Shown here piece by piece: positions 15,815 through 25,030 of a DNA stretch of 64,000 nucleotides. Under the pieces are notes generated by a model. It saw nothing but the letters and a program-made list of their open reading frames with translations, searched no databases and was not told the DNA's origin. The stretch lies in the NCBI GenBank assembly GCA_036941025.1, contig JAYMNP010000001.1, positions 1,178,001-1,242,000 of the forward strand, written 5' to 3'. Each line of letters opens with the position of its first letter. Within the stretch, counting starts at the first letter, position 1. The stretch comes from Lachnospiraceae bacterium JLR.KK002 (lineage in GTDB: Bacteria; Bacillota; Clostridia; Lachnospirales; Lachnospiraceae). The translations under genes were made by a program, and so were the position numbers.

Positions 15815-17660
15815 TGCAGACACCTCCTTTCCACACAGCGGCGCCGCAGCCATTGCACTGCTGTCTGCAGTTTGGCGTCACTTCTCCCTTTTGCGCCCGT
15901 TCCCATTCTCTTTTCAAAAATTCTTTTGAAACGCCGCAATCAATAAAATCCCAAGGCAGGATTTCGCCGGTGCTTCTGGTACGCAGATTGTAAAAATCAA
16001 TGGAAATCCCGCATTCCTCAAAAGCCTCCATCCATTTTTGGTTATCAAAAAATTCGCTCCAGGCGTCGAATATGCAGCCTTTTTCATATGCCCTGACCAG
16101 AACCTGTCCCACTCTCCGGTCCCCTCTGGCAAAAACGCCTTCCAGAACCGTAACGTCAGCTTCATGCCAGTTGTACTTTAAACTCTTCCGGTTTAACTGT
16201 TCTTTCACTTCTTCATTGACTGTTCCGGCACAGGCCAGATAATCTTCCTGTTTCAGCATGGGCGCCCACTGAAATGGCGTAAAGGGTTTAGGCACGAAAA
16301 AGGAAGTGCTGATGGTAATCTGGCATTTTCCGTTGCGCCGGTCTTTGGGAATTTCATAATATCTGCGGGCAATTTTGTCTGCAAGCCGGGGGATTTCCTT
16401 TCGGTCTTCCTCTGTTTCCGTGGGCAGCCCCAGCATAAAATACAGCTTGACTTTCTGCCAGCCCCCTGCAAAGGCAAGGCCTGCGCCTTCCAGAATCACT
16501 TCTTCGGTGAGGCCTTTGTTTATTACATTTCTCAGTCTTTGAGAGCCTGCTTCCGGTGCAAAGGTCAGGCTGCTTTTCCGGATATCCTGAACTTTACTCA
16601 TAACATCCAGAGAAAATGCGTCAATGCGCAGGGAAGGAAGGGAAATGTTGACGCCCTGTTCTTTGGCGTCCATCAGGTAATTTATCAGTTCAGGGAGATG
16701 GCTGTAATCACTGGAACTTAACGAACTTAAAGAGATTTCTTCATGTCCGGTGTTTTCCAGCATTTCACGGGCCCATTCCTTTAACATGTTCACGTCACGT
16801 TCTCTGGTGGGCCGGTAAATCATGCCTGCCTGGCAGAACCGGCAGCCCCGGATACATCCCCGCTGAATTTCCAGCACCACCCGGTCCTGGGTTGCTTTTA
16901 TAAAAGGAACCAGGGGGTTACGGGGATAATGGGTATGGCTGATATCCATCTGGATTTCTTTTTTTACCGTGGCCGGCACATCTTCATATTTTGGATGAAA
17001 AGCCGCAATGGTTCCGTCCTCCCCATATTCCACCTGGTAAAGGGAAGGAACATAGATGCCCGGCAGATGGCTGGCGGCACGTAAAAATTCCCTGCGGTCT
17101 GCGCCCTGGGATTTCATGGATTTGTATAAATCAAACAAATCGTCGTATCGTGTTTCTCCCTCTCCGATGTAAAACAGGTCAAAGAACTCGGCCAGGGGTT
17201 CCGGATTGTACGTGCAGGGGCCGCCGCCGATGACAATGGGATGTTCCCCCGTGCGGCTTTCGGCCGAAAAAGGGATATTGCTTAAGTCCAGAATTTGAAG
17301 AATATTAGTATAACACATTTCGTACTGTATGGTGATACCAAGGAAATCCATATCTTTCACCGGAGACTGGGTTTCCAGTGTAAACAGGGGAATCTGCTGC
17401 TCTTTCATAATGCTGTGCAGGTCGCTCCAGGGGGAATAGACCCGTTCGCAGTATACATCCTCCCGTTTGTTGAACATATCATATAAAATCTGGATGCCCA
17501 GATGGGACATGCCGATTTCGTATACATCCGGAAAACACATGGCAAACCGGATGGCCACGGTTTCCGGATTTTTTCTGACCATATTGACTTCGTTGCCGAT
17601 GTATCGGGCAGGTTTGTCAATATTCAGGAGTATTTCATCGCTCAGTGCTAATTGTTTCAT
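15798..17660 (-). CDS. TIGR03960 family B12-binding-domain radical SAM protein
   Basis: About 620 residues. The start at ATG 17660 is preferred, because AGGA nine bases upstream fits it better than ATG 17669. An N-terminal B12-binding-like region is followed by a radical SAM domain with the cluster motif RGCIRGCRFCQAG (CxxxCxxC) and a C-terminal Cys-rich end (RQQCNGCGAAVWKGG). Expected to be an iron-sulfur enzyme working with the adjacent TIGR03936 protein; substrate unknown. The pair is conserved across Clostridia next to RNase E/G. Confidence 0.9.
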   Translation of the reverse strand: MKQLALSDEILLNIDKPARYIGNEVNMVRKNPETVAIRFAMCFPDVYEIGMSHLGIQILYDMFNKREDVYCERVYSPWSDLHSIMKEQQIPLFTLETQSPVKDMDFLGITIQYEMCYTNILQILDLSNIPFSAESRTGEHPIVIGGGPCTYNPEPLAEFFDLFYIGEGETRYDDLFDLYKSMKSQGADRREFLRAASHLPGIYVPSLYQVEYGEDGTIAAFHPKYEDVPATVKKEIQMDISHTHYPRNPLVPFIKATQDRVVLEIQRGCIRGCRFCQAGMIYRPTRERDVNMLKEWAREMLENTGHEEISLSSLSSSDYSHLPELINYLMDAKEQGVNISLPSLRIDAFSLDVMSKVQDIRKSSLTFAPEAGSQRLRNVINKGLTEEVILEGAGLAFAGGWQKVKLYFMLGLPTETEEDRKEIPRLADKIARRYYEIPKDRRNGKCQITISTSFFVPKPFTPFQWAPMLKQEDYLACAGTVNEEVKEQLNRKSLKYNWHEADVTVLEGVFARGDRRVGQVLVRAYEKGCIFDAWSEFFDNQKWMEAFEECGISIDFYNLRTRSTGEILPWDFIDCGVSKEFLKREWERAQKGEVTPNCRQQCNGCGAAVWKGGVCIEHQN

Positions 17661-17715
17661 ATTTTTCATTCCTTTTCAGAGTATGTTGCTCAGACCATTA
17701 TAACAATCCTAATCA

Positions 17716-18207
17716 TTATGTAATATATTTCCTCAATTTCTGATACAGCTTCTCACTGATCCGTATTCCATTTTCCTTCAGCCGCTCAATACATTTTTCC
17801 ACATCTTCCTTTGTCAGCATCCCTTCATCAAATGCCTGTGTCAGAATTCCAATCGTGCCGGTAGTTGTTATGCCCATTTTCCTGGCAACCTGCCTGCCTT
17901 TATGCTCGTCCATCAACAATACATCTGAATGCTTTTCATCTGCCAGAATAATTGCTTCACTTTCTCCGGTATCTAATCCGGTAAAATTTCGCAAAATGGT
18001 AACGGATTTCTCATTGTTCACTTTCTCTACATACAAAAATTCACACTCCTGTATCATTTTTATTTCTTTACAAAATGCTTTATTATCTGTCAATTCCAGA
18101 TATACTGTCTCAGGAATATAAACAACACGAAACAGTTTTTACAACAATTCTAATTTTCCAGCTTTCATCAGAGAAATAATCGGTGTTGTATCTGAAACAA
18201 CAATCAT
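17716..18207 (-). pseudogene. DUF3368 PIN-like toxin, broken by a nonsense codon
   Basis: Read from ATG 18207, the frame gives MIVVSDTTPIISLMKAGKLE, then LL and an in-frame TAA at 18141-18139 (codon 23), then continues in the same frame for 140 codons (KLFRVVYIPETVYLEL and onwards, with GLDTGESEAIILADE and LLMDEHKGRQVARKMG). Homologues have Gln at this spot, so a single CAA to TAA change explains it. DUF3368 proteins are PIN-fold nuclease toxins. The first catalytic Asp (SDTTP) lies before the stop and the others after it. Its ATG overlaps the antitoxin stop (ATGA). Confidence 0.85.
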
Positions 18208-18478
18208 ACGGTCGTACCTCTTAATTTTTTTAATACTGCCAAATTTTCTTCAAATTCTTCTTCCGTTTCATCAAAATATGGCAGACCTAATTTGCCATAC
18301 AATGCAATTAAGTCAATCTTATGAAGCCCAAGCATTTCTGCTGCCTTTCCATGAGACATGACACCATTTCTGATATAAGGGCAGACCAGCATTGCATTTC
18401 TTGTTATTTGTGCCTCTTTATCTTCCGGCACTGTATACGGTACAATTCTTCTGGTACATCAATTTCTACCTTTATCAT
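18204..18478 (-). pseudogene. UPF0175 antitoxin, apparently frameshifted near its start
   Basis: The main frame (18431-18204) encodes PEDKEAQITRNAMLV through AAEMLGLHKIDLIALYGKLG, a UPF0175 DNA-binding antitoxin. The expected N-terminus, MIKVEIDVPEELYRI, is encoded from ATG 18478 in a different frame. The two join near 18432-18438 if one base is missing. If so, the antitoxin is disrupted, like its toxin. A GTG at 18434 could give a shortened protein, but it has no ribosome binding site. Confidence 0.7.
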
Positions 18479-18772
18479 TGTCCTAGCAATCATCTCCTTA
18501 TTTTTACAAGTATGTTTTTATTCATATTATATACTTTTTACCTTATCCTTACAACAAAAAAGTCAATACAACAAAAAAGTCAATAATTGAAACCCTTAAG
18601 AAATTCCCAAAAACCGAGAGAGATTATTTCCCTCCCGGTTTAATTATAAGCAATGTAATCCAATGCCATATCCATGTTATGCAGTTCATTCTCCACCTCG
18701 ATTTGTGTAACAGTATGGTAAAAAACTTTCTTTATATACATCTGTTTCCACATAAACTGTGCATATTATCTG
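18479..18772. other. AT-rich intergenic region with terminator
   Basis: Upstream of the dead toxin-antitoxin pair. Includes a 14-base tandem duplication (ACAACAAAAAAGTCAATA type, about 18551-18585) and the terminator at 18608-18641. No gene seen. Confidence 0.6.
18608..18641 (-). terminator. Intrinsic terminator for the 110-residue gene
   Basis: Minus-strand stem AAACCGGGAGGG with CTCTCTCGGTTT (12 pairs, two of them G-U), seven-base loop, then a T run. Confidence 0.65.
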
Positions 18773-19105
18773 TTACTTCTGTTTACTGCCTGCCTCCATA
18801 CTGATATGAAACACTTCTTCCAGTTCTTCCACTGGCAGGGGATTCCATTCCAGCTGTTCCCAGACGTCCTGGGTCTTATACTGCTGAAAAGTAATCTGCT
18901 TCTGGTCGCAGTACACAAAGGCGGCAAAAATCAGAACGGCTATCATGGTCCGCAGGCCAAGGCTGGAAAAATGGATTTCCTCCTGCGGGTTTTCTCTCGC
19001 TGCACCGCCCTTTCTCCGGTCCGGTACTTCCCGATAAAAAGATTCCCGAATCCGGTCTACATAATCTCTCCGCTCTGTAACAGTTTCTTCCATTGATTTT
19101 ATCAT
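18773..19105 (-). CDS. Hypothetical single-pass membrane protein
   Basis: 110 residues, not recognised. A charged, Arg-rich N-terminus (about residues 1-48) precedes one membrane helix (LRTMIAVLIFAAFVYCD, about 51-67) and a short C-terminal acidic domain (PLPVEELEEVFHISME). Similar small proteins occur in Lachnospiraceae, but I know of no function. It lies alone between the DUF6179/DUF6323 pair and the toxin-antitoxin remnant, with its own terminator. Confidence 0.6.
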   Translation of the reverse strand: MIKSMEETVTERRDYVDRIRESFYREVPDRRKGGAARENPQEEIHFSSLGLRTMIAVLIFAAFVYCDQKQITFQQYKTQDVWEQLEWNPLPVEELEEVFHISMEAGSKQK

Positions 19106-19169
19106 GGCTTCTCCTGAAAAATTCTTTGTTACAGTTTAGTAGAAAAGCATTGGAAAAATACATGTTTTT

Positions 19170-19985
19170 TCAGAATTGTCCGTTTTTTATCCGCACTGCT
19201 ACGTCTTTCACATGGCTTTTCAGATATGCCGTAATATCTGAATCCCTCTGCCAGTATGTCTCTGCAAATTTTACCGTAAGTTCTGCCAGATGTATTTCCA
19301 GTTCATCGTAAGTCAGAGGCTCGCACCATTTTATAATCTGCTGTCGCTCTGATTCCGTAAAGCCTGCGGTTTCCAGAGGTTTTTTCAGCATAATATGAAC
19401 CATCAGGTTTAAAAAGACAGCGTTTCCCAGATTTTCCACACTGTTTTCGTAATCGCCCAGGGAATGTTCCAGCACCTGCCTGATATAGGACGCATCCATT
19501 GTCTGCAAAAAGCGCTGTTCCTGATAAATGATTTTTATGTATTCATATACCGTGTCAACACCGGAATATGCACTGAGATCCGCGGGAACGGGATAATCCA
19601 GGGTAATGATGGTGTCCATGGGAGCAAATTTCATATCATACCACTTGAAAAATTCCGGGATTCCTTTTAAAATGGTATCTTTAAGGCAGATATTTCCGTA
19701 CGTCCTGAAAAATGGCGTGAGAGAATTGCAGAGTTTCCGGAGCTCCTGCGCTTTTTCCTGTACAAGATGGAAACCCTGCCTGTAAGCCTCTTCGGCCAAA
19801 ATGTTTTCCGGCAGGAGGGTTTCTGTTCCGGTGTTTTCGTATTCCCGGATACAGTACAGCACAGCTTCCATGAGCTGTTCGGCTCTTTCATAAGTGACAG
19901 ATGTACTCTCAAATCCGGTGTACTGCCCCGCCAGTTTTGCCACAACCGGAATCAGTTCTTCCATTTTAAAATTTAATCTGCACAT
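19170..19985 (-). CDS. DUF6179 domain protein
   Basis: 271 residues, cytosolic, helix-rich, with no catalytic motif I recognise. From memory it matches the DUF6179 family, which is found next to DUF6323 genes in Lachnospiraceae; that is the case here. GGAGG precedes ATG 19985. The gene starts 57 bases after the upstream gene's stop. Function unknown; the constant pairing suggests that the two proteins act together. Confidence 0.6.
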   Translation of the reverse strand: MCRLNFKMEELIPVVAKLAGQYTGFESTSVTYERAEQLMEAVLYCIREYENTGTETLLPENILAEEAYRQGFHLVQEKAQELRKLCNSLTPFFRTYGNICLKDTILKGIPEFFKWYDMKFAPMDTIITLDYPVPADLSAYSGVDTVYEYIKIIYQEQRFLQTMDASYIRQVLEHSLGDYENSVENLGNAVFLNLMVHIMLKKPLETAGFTESERQQIIKWCEPLTYDELEIHLAELTVKFAETYWQRDSDITAYLKSHVKDVAVRIKNGQF

Positions 19986-20042
19986 AATGCTCCTCCATTC
20001 TTTGTTAAAATAGATAAATTTAAAACAGGATTTTATAAAATG

Positions 20043-20594
20043 TCAGGAAAGAAGTTCATATAGAGTATACAGATACACTTCTCTGTCCCATCGCTGTACT
20101 TCATCAAACTGTTCATATTCTGCATATCCGTCACTTCCCTCATATCCGCGGTAACCCGCCCGGATGGCCTGGGCAAAGATATTCAGACAGGTGCCTTCCA
20201 GGTATTCCGGATCTCCGGAACAGACAGTCTCAAACTGTTCTTTCATAAAATGGAGCAACTCCGTGTCAGTAATCTCGTCCAGCATTTCATTCTTGTAGTG
20301 ATAAAAGATTTCCTGAAGTCGAATGATGGTTTCGGTATAATTATCCATTGTAATATAATCAGAGTCACAGAATTCATAAATAATCTTTGGGAGAATGCTC
20401 TCAGAAAATTCCACGCGCTTCTGCTCTTTCAGGGTCTGCTTCTGCTCCGCAACCAGCAGTTCCACATCTTCCGGCGTCAGTGTAAGACCGAATTTTTCCG
20501 TATACCGGTTGGTTTCCAGTACGTTGGATATCTGTATTTTTCTGCCTGCTTCCATGAAATACTCTGACATAGTCCCTTTACTGTTTTTATCCAT
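20043..20594 (-). CDS. DUF6323 family protein
   Basis: 183 residues, acidic and helix-rich, with no signal peptide or membrane segment. The core FGLTLTPEDVELLVAEQK with YITMDNYTETIIRLQEIFYH resembles the DUF6323 family (memory, not searched). GGAGG seven bases before ATG 20594. First gene of a probable two-gene operon with the DUF6179 gene. Function unknown. Confidence 0.6.
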   Translation of the reverse strand: MDKNSKGTMSEYFMEAGRKIQISNVLETNRYTEKFGLTLTPEDVELLVAEQKQTLKEQKRVEFSESILPKIIYEFCDSDYITMDNYTETIIRLQEIFYHYKNEMLDEITDTELLHFMKEQFETVCSGDPEYLEGTCLNIFAQAIRAGYRGYEGSDGYAEYEQFDEVQRWDREVYLYTLYELLS

Positions 20595-20959
20595 GGCAGT
20601 TCCTCCTTTTCAGATGACGGGTAAATCGTAACGTGATATAATGTAACATGTATATGTTGTTATTTCAAGTCTGGAAAAAACGTATTTTTATGGTATAATA
20701 TGCCTTGAGGAAGAGACCTGAAGGCAGGGAAAGGATGGTGGCAAAATGAATGAAAAAGAGATTATTGATATTTCAATCAGGAGGAGCTGGAAGTATGAAT
20801 AAAAAAAGGTCGTTACAAAATGCTACAAGCAGCATTTTGTAACGACCTTCTTCCTGTTCAATTTTTTAAAAAATCGCTGAATTCCTTCAATTATTCCTCA
20901 TGGATATTAATTCCGACATACATCCCTCACAGGTTTACATAAAACATTTATGTAAACTT
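20595..20959. other. Intergenic region with a repeat copy, tiny ORFs and the his terminator
   Basis: TATAAT at 20694-20699 is followed at once by a copy of the TGCCTTGA...TGAAGGCA repeat (20701-20726) also found as tandem units at 5287-5422. A tiny plus-strand ORF (20746-20802, MNEKEIIDISIRRSWKYE) and a second start with AGGAGG (ATG at 20795) run into the terminator hairpin. They look like remnants of a lost gene rather than real products. Confidence 0.5.
20801..20847 (-). terminator. Strong terminator of the histidine operon
   Basis: Perfect 17-base stem GGTCGTTACAAAATGCT (20808-20824 with 20831-20847) and six-base loop. On the minus strand it is followed by seven T. The stem core resembles the rsfS-operon terminator at 9345-9435. 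Confidence 0.85.
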
Positions 20960-22240
20960 CTAACGCTGGTTCAGTTCTTCCACAATATCTTCCCAGGTTA
21001 CTTCTTTTTCCACCATCAATACCATCATGTGGTACAGCAAATCTGAAATTTCGTATTTGATTTCTTCTTTTTCCGGATTCTTGGCGGCAATTACAATTTC
21101 CGTAGCTTCCTCTCCTATTTTCTTCAGAATTTTGTCAATTCCTTTATCAAACAGATAGTTGGTATAGGAGCCTTCTTTGGGATGGATTTTACGGTCCTGA
21201 ATTACATCATAGACATCTTCAAAAATTCTCAGGGGATTTTTGGTGGTAAATTCTTTTTTCACAAGTTCCTGGAAAAAGCAGGTTGCATTGCCCGTATGGC
21301 AGGCTGCCCCTACCTGAGATACTTTTGCCAGAAGGGTGTCTTTGTCACAGTCAATGGTCAGAGACTTGACATACTGATAATGACCGGAAGTTTCTCCTTT
21401 CATCCAGAGTTTCTGCCTGCTTCTGCTGTAGTAGGTCATCTTGCCAAGGGACAGGGTGGTTTTGAAAGATTCCTCGTTCATGTAAGCCATCATCAGCACT
21501 TCCGCTGTCCGGTAATCCTGGACGATAACCGGAAGGAGGCCGTCGCTGTTCAGCTTAAATTCCGACCATTCCATGGAGGATTCAAATTTCTTGGTCTCAA
21601 TCCCTTCGGCTGCCAGAGTCTGTTTCAGTTCTGTGATATAAGTGTCGGGATTGCTGACATAGCCACCGCCGATTCCGGTTACGCAGTCTTTTTTCAGGAT
21701 TTCCACCCAGTGTTCTTTGTCATAGCCCTCCACAAGTACGCTGAAAGGAAGGTTCGTAATATTTTCCAGAGATTCTATAATGGTTTCATTCAGTACAACC
21801 AGTTTGTGTACATGTTCTTCCACTTCTTTTTTGTGCTTGAACATTAAATCCACGTTTTCCATGGAAATCAGCAGCTTTTCCCGTCCGAACCGATGAGAGG
21901 CTTCTTCTGCAAGCTGAATGGTCTCATGTCTGGAGCTGTCTAAAATAGTTCCTCTGCAGCCGGCATAAAGTAATTTCTTAATATCTTCCAGTCTGGTAAT
22001 GGTTCCGGCTCCGTAGATGGGGATTTCCACCAGCCGGCTCAGTTCTTTAATGGTATGGAGGTTGGTATCATGTTCCTCATCTGTCTCTGACAAATCAAAA
22101 ATGTAAAGTTTGTCCACACCGCTGTCGTTGTATATTCTGGCCAGTTTTTTCCAGTCTCCGGCACTTTCCGGATTATTTTTCCCTTTGACTGCCATGCCGT
22201 TTTTCAGGTACATGGTGGCAATCAGGTTCTTATGTTCCAT
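20960..22240 (-). CDS. hisIE: HisIE with an extra N-terminal HisA/HisF-like barrel
   Basis: 426 residues, about twice a normal HisIE. Residues about 1-215 form a HisA/HisF-like barrel (ATMYLKNGMAVKG; YGAGTITRLEDIKKLLYAG; GIGGGYVSNPDTY). The position of the first catalytic Asp of HisF (LDVKDG) is Tyr11, so this part is probably inactive. HisI follows (DYRTAEVLMMAYMNEES, SRSRQKLWMKGETSGH, DCDKDTLL, CHTGNATCFF) and then HisE (SYTNYLFDKGIDKILKKIGE, EATEIVIAAKN). It does steps two and three of histidine synthesis. It is the last gene of the operon. Confidence 0.9.
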   Translation of the reverse strand: MEHKNLIATMYLKNGMAVKGKNNPESAGDWKKLARIYNDSGVDKLYIFDLSETDEEHDTNLHTIKELSRLVEIPIYGAGTITRLEDIKKLLYAGCRGTILDSSRHETIQLAEEASHRFGREKLLISMENVDLMFKHKKEVEEHVHKLVVLNETIIESLENITNLPFSVLVEGYDKEHWVEILKKDCVTGIGGGYVSNPDTYITELKQTLAAEGIETKKFESSMEWSEFKLNSDGLLPVIVQDYRTAEVLMMAYMNEESFKTTLSLGKMTYYSRSRQKLWMKGETSGHYQYVKSLTIDCDKDTLLAKVSQVGAACHTGNATCFFQELVKKEFTTKNPLRIFEDVYDVIQDRKIHPKEGSYTNYLFDKGIDKILKKIGEEATEIVIAAKNPEKEEIKYEISDLLYHMMVLMVEKEVTWEDIVEELNQR

Positions 22241-22248
22241 ATTTTCAC

Positions 22249-22842
22249 CTATAAACTACCTTTCGTTGACATAATATCTTTAATTCTTGGGTCTCTTAAA
22301 GTGGCTTCATCCAGCGCCCTTCCAAAGGATTTAAACAGCCCTTCAATCATATGATGGTTGTTGGAGCCGTTTAAGAGCTTCATGTGCAGGTTCATGCCTG
22401 CGCTGTAGGAAATGGCATAAAAGAATTCCCGGACCATTTCTGTTTCCATGTAGCCTACCCGTTCAGCGGTAAATTCCCCTTCAAAAGAAAAATAAGGTCT
22501 TCCGCTTAAGTCTATGGCGCAGAGCACCAGCGTTTCGTCCATGGGCAGGATACAGCTTCCGTAGCGTCTGATTCCCCTTTTATCCCTCAGTGCAATCCGT
22601 ATGGCGTTTCCCAGCACAATCCCCGTATCTTCAATGGTATGGTGGGTATCCACAATCAGATCTCCGGTAACCTGAACCTTAAGGTCAAAAAAACCATGAC
22701 GGGCAAATCCGTCCAGCATGTGGTCAAAAAAACCGATTCCTGTATTCAGCTGAGTAGTTCCGCTGCCATCCAGGTTCAGGGTCAGGCTGATATCTGTCTC
22801 TTTTGTTTTCCGGTGCTGTCTGGCAGTTCTGTCTCCTGGCAT
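22249..22842 (-). CDS. hisB: Imidazoleglycerol-phosphate dehydratase
   Basis: 197 residues from ATG 22842 (AAGGAG six bases upstream); nine extra codons upstream lack similarity. The manganese-binding histidine motifs are intact: GFFDHMLDGFARHG, DTHHTIEDTG and GSNNHHMIEGLFKS. Catalyses the dehydration to imidazole-acetol phosphate. This is the monofunctional type without the phosphatase domain. It lies between hisD and hisIE. Confidence 0.96.
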   Translation of the reverse strand: MPGDRTARQHRKTKETDISLTLNLDGSGTTQLNTGIGFFDHMLDGFARHGFFDLKVQVTGDLIVDTHHTIEDTGIVLGNAIRIALRDKRGIRRYGSCILPMDETLVLCAIDLSGRPYFSFEGEFTAERVGYMETEMVREFFYAISYSAGMNLHMKLLNGSNNHHMIEGLFKSFGRALDEATLRDPRIKDIMSTKGSL

Positions 22843-22881
22843 AGCGTTCTCCTTCCTGCATTCATCCAAAACGGACTTATT

Positions 22882-24174
22882 TTAATCCTCAAACCTTACT
22901 TTAATCGAATTTGCGTGAGCCGTCAACTGTTCAGATGTGGCAAATTGTACAATATCCTGGTAAACCGGCTCCAGAGCTTCTCTGGAACAGGAAATAATGC
23001 TGGATTTTTTGATAAAATCATCTACTCCCAGAGGGGAGAAAAATTTTGCCGTACCGTTGGTGGGCAGTACATGATTAGGCCCGGCAAAATAATCTCCCAG
23101 AGGTTCGCTGGCGTAGTCTCCCAGGAAAATAGCTCCGGCATTTTTAATTTTCATCATGGTTTCAAATGGGCTTGCTGTTAAAATCTCAAGATGTTCGGAA
23201 GCAATTTCATTGGCAGTTTCCACAGCTTCTTCCATGGTATCCGCAACCAGGATATAACCGTAGTTTTCCAGAGATTTTTCGATAATCTCTTTTCTGGAAA
23301 GGGCGGCGGTAAAACAATCCACTTCACGGGAAACCTGCTCTGCCAGGGCCTGGCTGGTGGTAATCAGGATGGCGCTGGCCAGTTCATCGTGCTCTGCCTG
23401 GGATAACAAATCGGCGGCCACATACCGGGGATTGGCTGTTTCATCTGCCAGAATCAGAATTTCGCTGGGGCCGGCGATGGAATCAATGCTTACATGGCCG
23501 AATACTGCTTTTTTGGCCAGGGCCACATAAATATTGCCGGGGCCTGTAATTTTATCCACTTTCGGTATGGATTCCGTTCCGAAAGCGAGAGCCGCAACAG
23601 CCTGGGCTCCTCCTGCTTTGTAAATTTCATCTGCTCCTGCCAGATCAGCGGCGGCCAGTGTGGCGGGATTGACTTTTCCGTCCCGGTTACAGGGAGTTAC
23701 CATCACAATTTTTTCCACACCTGCAACCTTTGCCGGAATGATATTCATAAGAACGGAAGATGGATAGGCGGCCTTTCCCCCAGGCACATATACGCCCACA
23801 CGGGAAAGGGCTGTTACTTTCTGGCCCAGCAGCACGCCGTCGGGCCGGCTGTCGAACCAGCTGTACTGCTTCTGTTTTTCGTGATAGGCCCGAATGTTTT
23901 CCAGTGATTTTTTCATCACGTCCAGAAGTTTTGCATCCGTAAGACGATATGCCTCCCGGATTTCTTCTTCCGTTACCCGGATATTTTCTTTATTGATTTC
24001 AGCTCCGTCAAACTGTTTCGTACAGGCGAACAATGCTTCATCCTTTTTCTCGCGCACTTCAGCAATAATGTTGTTGACGGTTGCTTCATACTGCTGGTAG
24101 TTGTTGGGACTTCTCTTTAATAAATCTTCCAGAAGATTCTCTTTTGTGTCCCTGGTTAATTTTAATATTCTCAT
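22882..24174 (-). CDS. hisD: Histidinol dehydrogenase
   Basis: 430 residues from ATG 24174, chosen for GGGAGG five bases upstream. Oxidises histidinol to histidine with NAD and zinc. Key segments include AGGAQAVAALAFGTESIPKV, ITGPGNIYVALAKK, DSIAGPSEILILADE, SQAEHDELASAILIT and GPNHVLPTNGTAKF. Complete. It follows hisG after 134 bases; this AT-rich gap has no recognised signal. Confidence 0.96.
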   Translation of the reverse strand: MRILKLTRDTKENLLEDLLKRSPNNYQQYEATVNNIIAEVREKKDEALFACTKQFDGAEINKENIRVTEEEIREAYRLTDAKLLDVMKKSLENIRAYHEKQKQYSWFDSRPDGVLLGQKVTALSRVGVYVPGGKAAYPSSVLMNIIPAKVAGVEKIVMVTPCNRDGKVNPATLAAADLAGADEIYKAGGAQAVAALAFGTESIPKVDKITGPGNIYVALAKKAVFGHVSIDSIAGPSEILILADETANPRYVAADLLSQAEHDELASAILITTSQALAEQVSREVDCFTAALSRKEIIEKSLENYGYILVADTMEEAVETANEIASEHLEILTASPFETMMKIKNAGAIFLGDYASEPLGDYFAGPNHVLPTNGTAKFFSPLGVDDFIKKSSIISCSREALEPVYQDIVQFATSEQLTAHANSIKVRFED

Positions 24175-24308
24175 AATATCCTCCCTGGATTCCTGCATAT
24201 TCTAAACTTAAAGAAAAAGTCAATTCTGAATTATATAAAAATATATCCTGCAATTCAGAGAAAAATTAAAAGTGAATTTTACAGGCAGTTTTAAATCCTG
24301 AATTAATA

Positions 24309-24962
24309 TTATAAAATCCCCTTTAAATCCTGAATTATTTTCGTAATTCTTTCATGTTCCATTTTCATACTGACCTGGTTCACCACCATTCTTGCAGAGA
24401 GGGGACATACTTCCTCCAGTACATGAAGGCCGTTTTCCCGCAGGGTGGAACCTGTCTCCACGATATCCACAATAACTTCGGACAGTCCTACAATGGGAGC
24501 CAGTTCAATGGAACCGTTCAGCTTGATAATTTCCACTGTCTGATGTTTCCGGTTATAAAAATAATTTTTGGCAATTCTGGGATATTTGGTGGCAACGCGA
24601 ATCAGTTCATGGTGTTTCAGAAGTTCTTCTGCTTCTTTCGGGCCGCAGACGCACATCCGGCATTTTCCAAATCCCAAATCCAGCACTTCATAAATATTTC
24701 TGCCTTCTTCCAGAATGGTGTCCTTTCCCACAATCCCAATATCCGCTGCACCGTACTCCACATAGGTGGGCACGTCCGGCCCTTTGGCCAGGAAGAATTT
24801 CAGCTTCAGTTCTTCGTTGACAAAAATCAGTTTCCTGGTGTCTTTATCCTTCATTTCCTGGCAGGTGATGCCTGTTTTTTCAAAAGCGGCCAGTGCCTGC
24901 CTGGCCAGCCTGCCCTTTCCCAGTGCAAAGGTTAAATATCTCTGTTCCTCTCTGGTATCCAT
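24309..24962 (-). CDS. hisG: ATP phosphoribosyltransferase catalytic subunit, short form
   Basis: 217 residues, the short HisG that needs HisZ as regulatory partner. [39 protein letters not shown] and [14 protein letters not shown] are family blocks. First committed step of histidine synthesis. hisZ lies directly upstream in the operon, as expected. AAAGGAT precedes the ATG. Confidence 0.96.
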   Translation of the reverse strand: MDTREEQRYLTFALGKGRLARQALAAFEKTGITCQEMKDKDTRKLIFVNEELKLKFFLAKGPDVPTYVEYGAADIGIVGKDTILEEGRNIYEVLDLGFGKCRMCVCGPKEAEELLKHHELIRVATKYPRIAKNYFYNRKHQTVEIIKLNGSIELAPIVGLSEVIVDIVETGSTLRENGLHVLEEVCPLSARMVVNQVSMKMEHERITKIIQDLKGIL

Positions 24963-25030
24963 GTTTTATCCTTTCTTTTTACATTTCAGCTGACATTCAG
25001 CTGATACTCGGCTGATACGGTCTTACGGTA

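Noticed and set aside
18139..18141. Independent start of the DUF3368 protein at 18093
   Set aside because: That ORF lacks the first catalytic Asp and the N-terminal strand of the PIN fold, so it would not be an active toxin.
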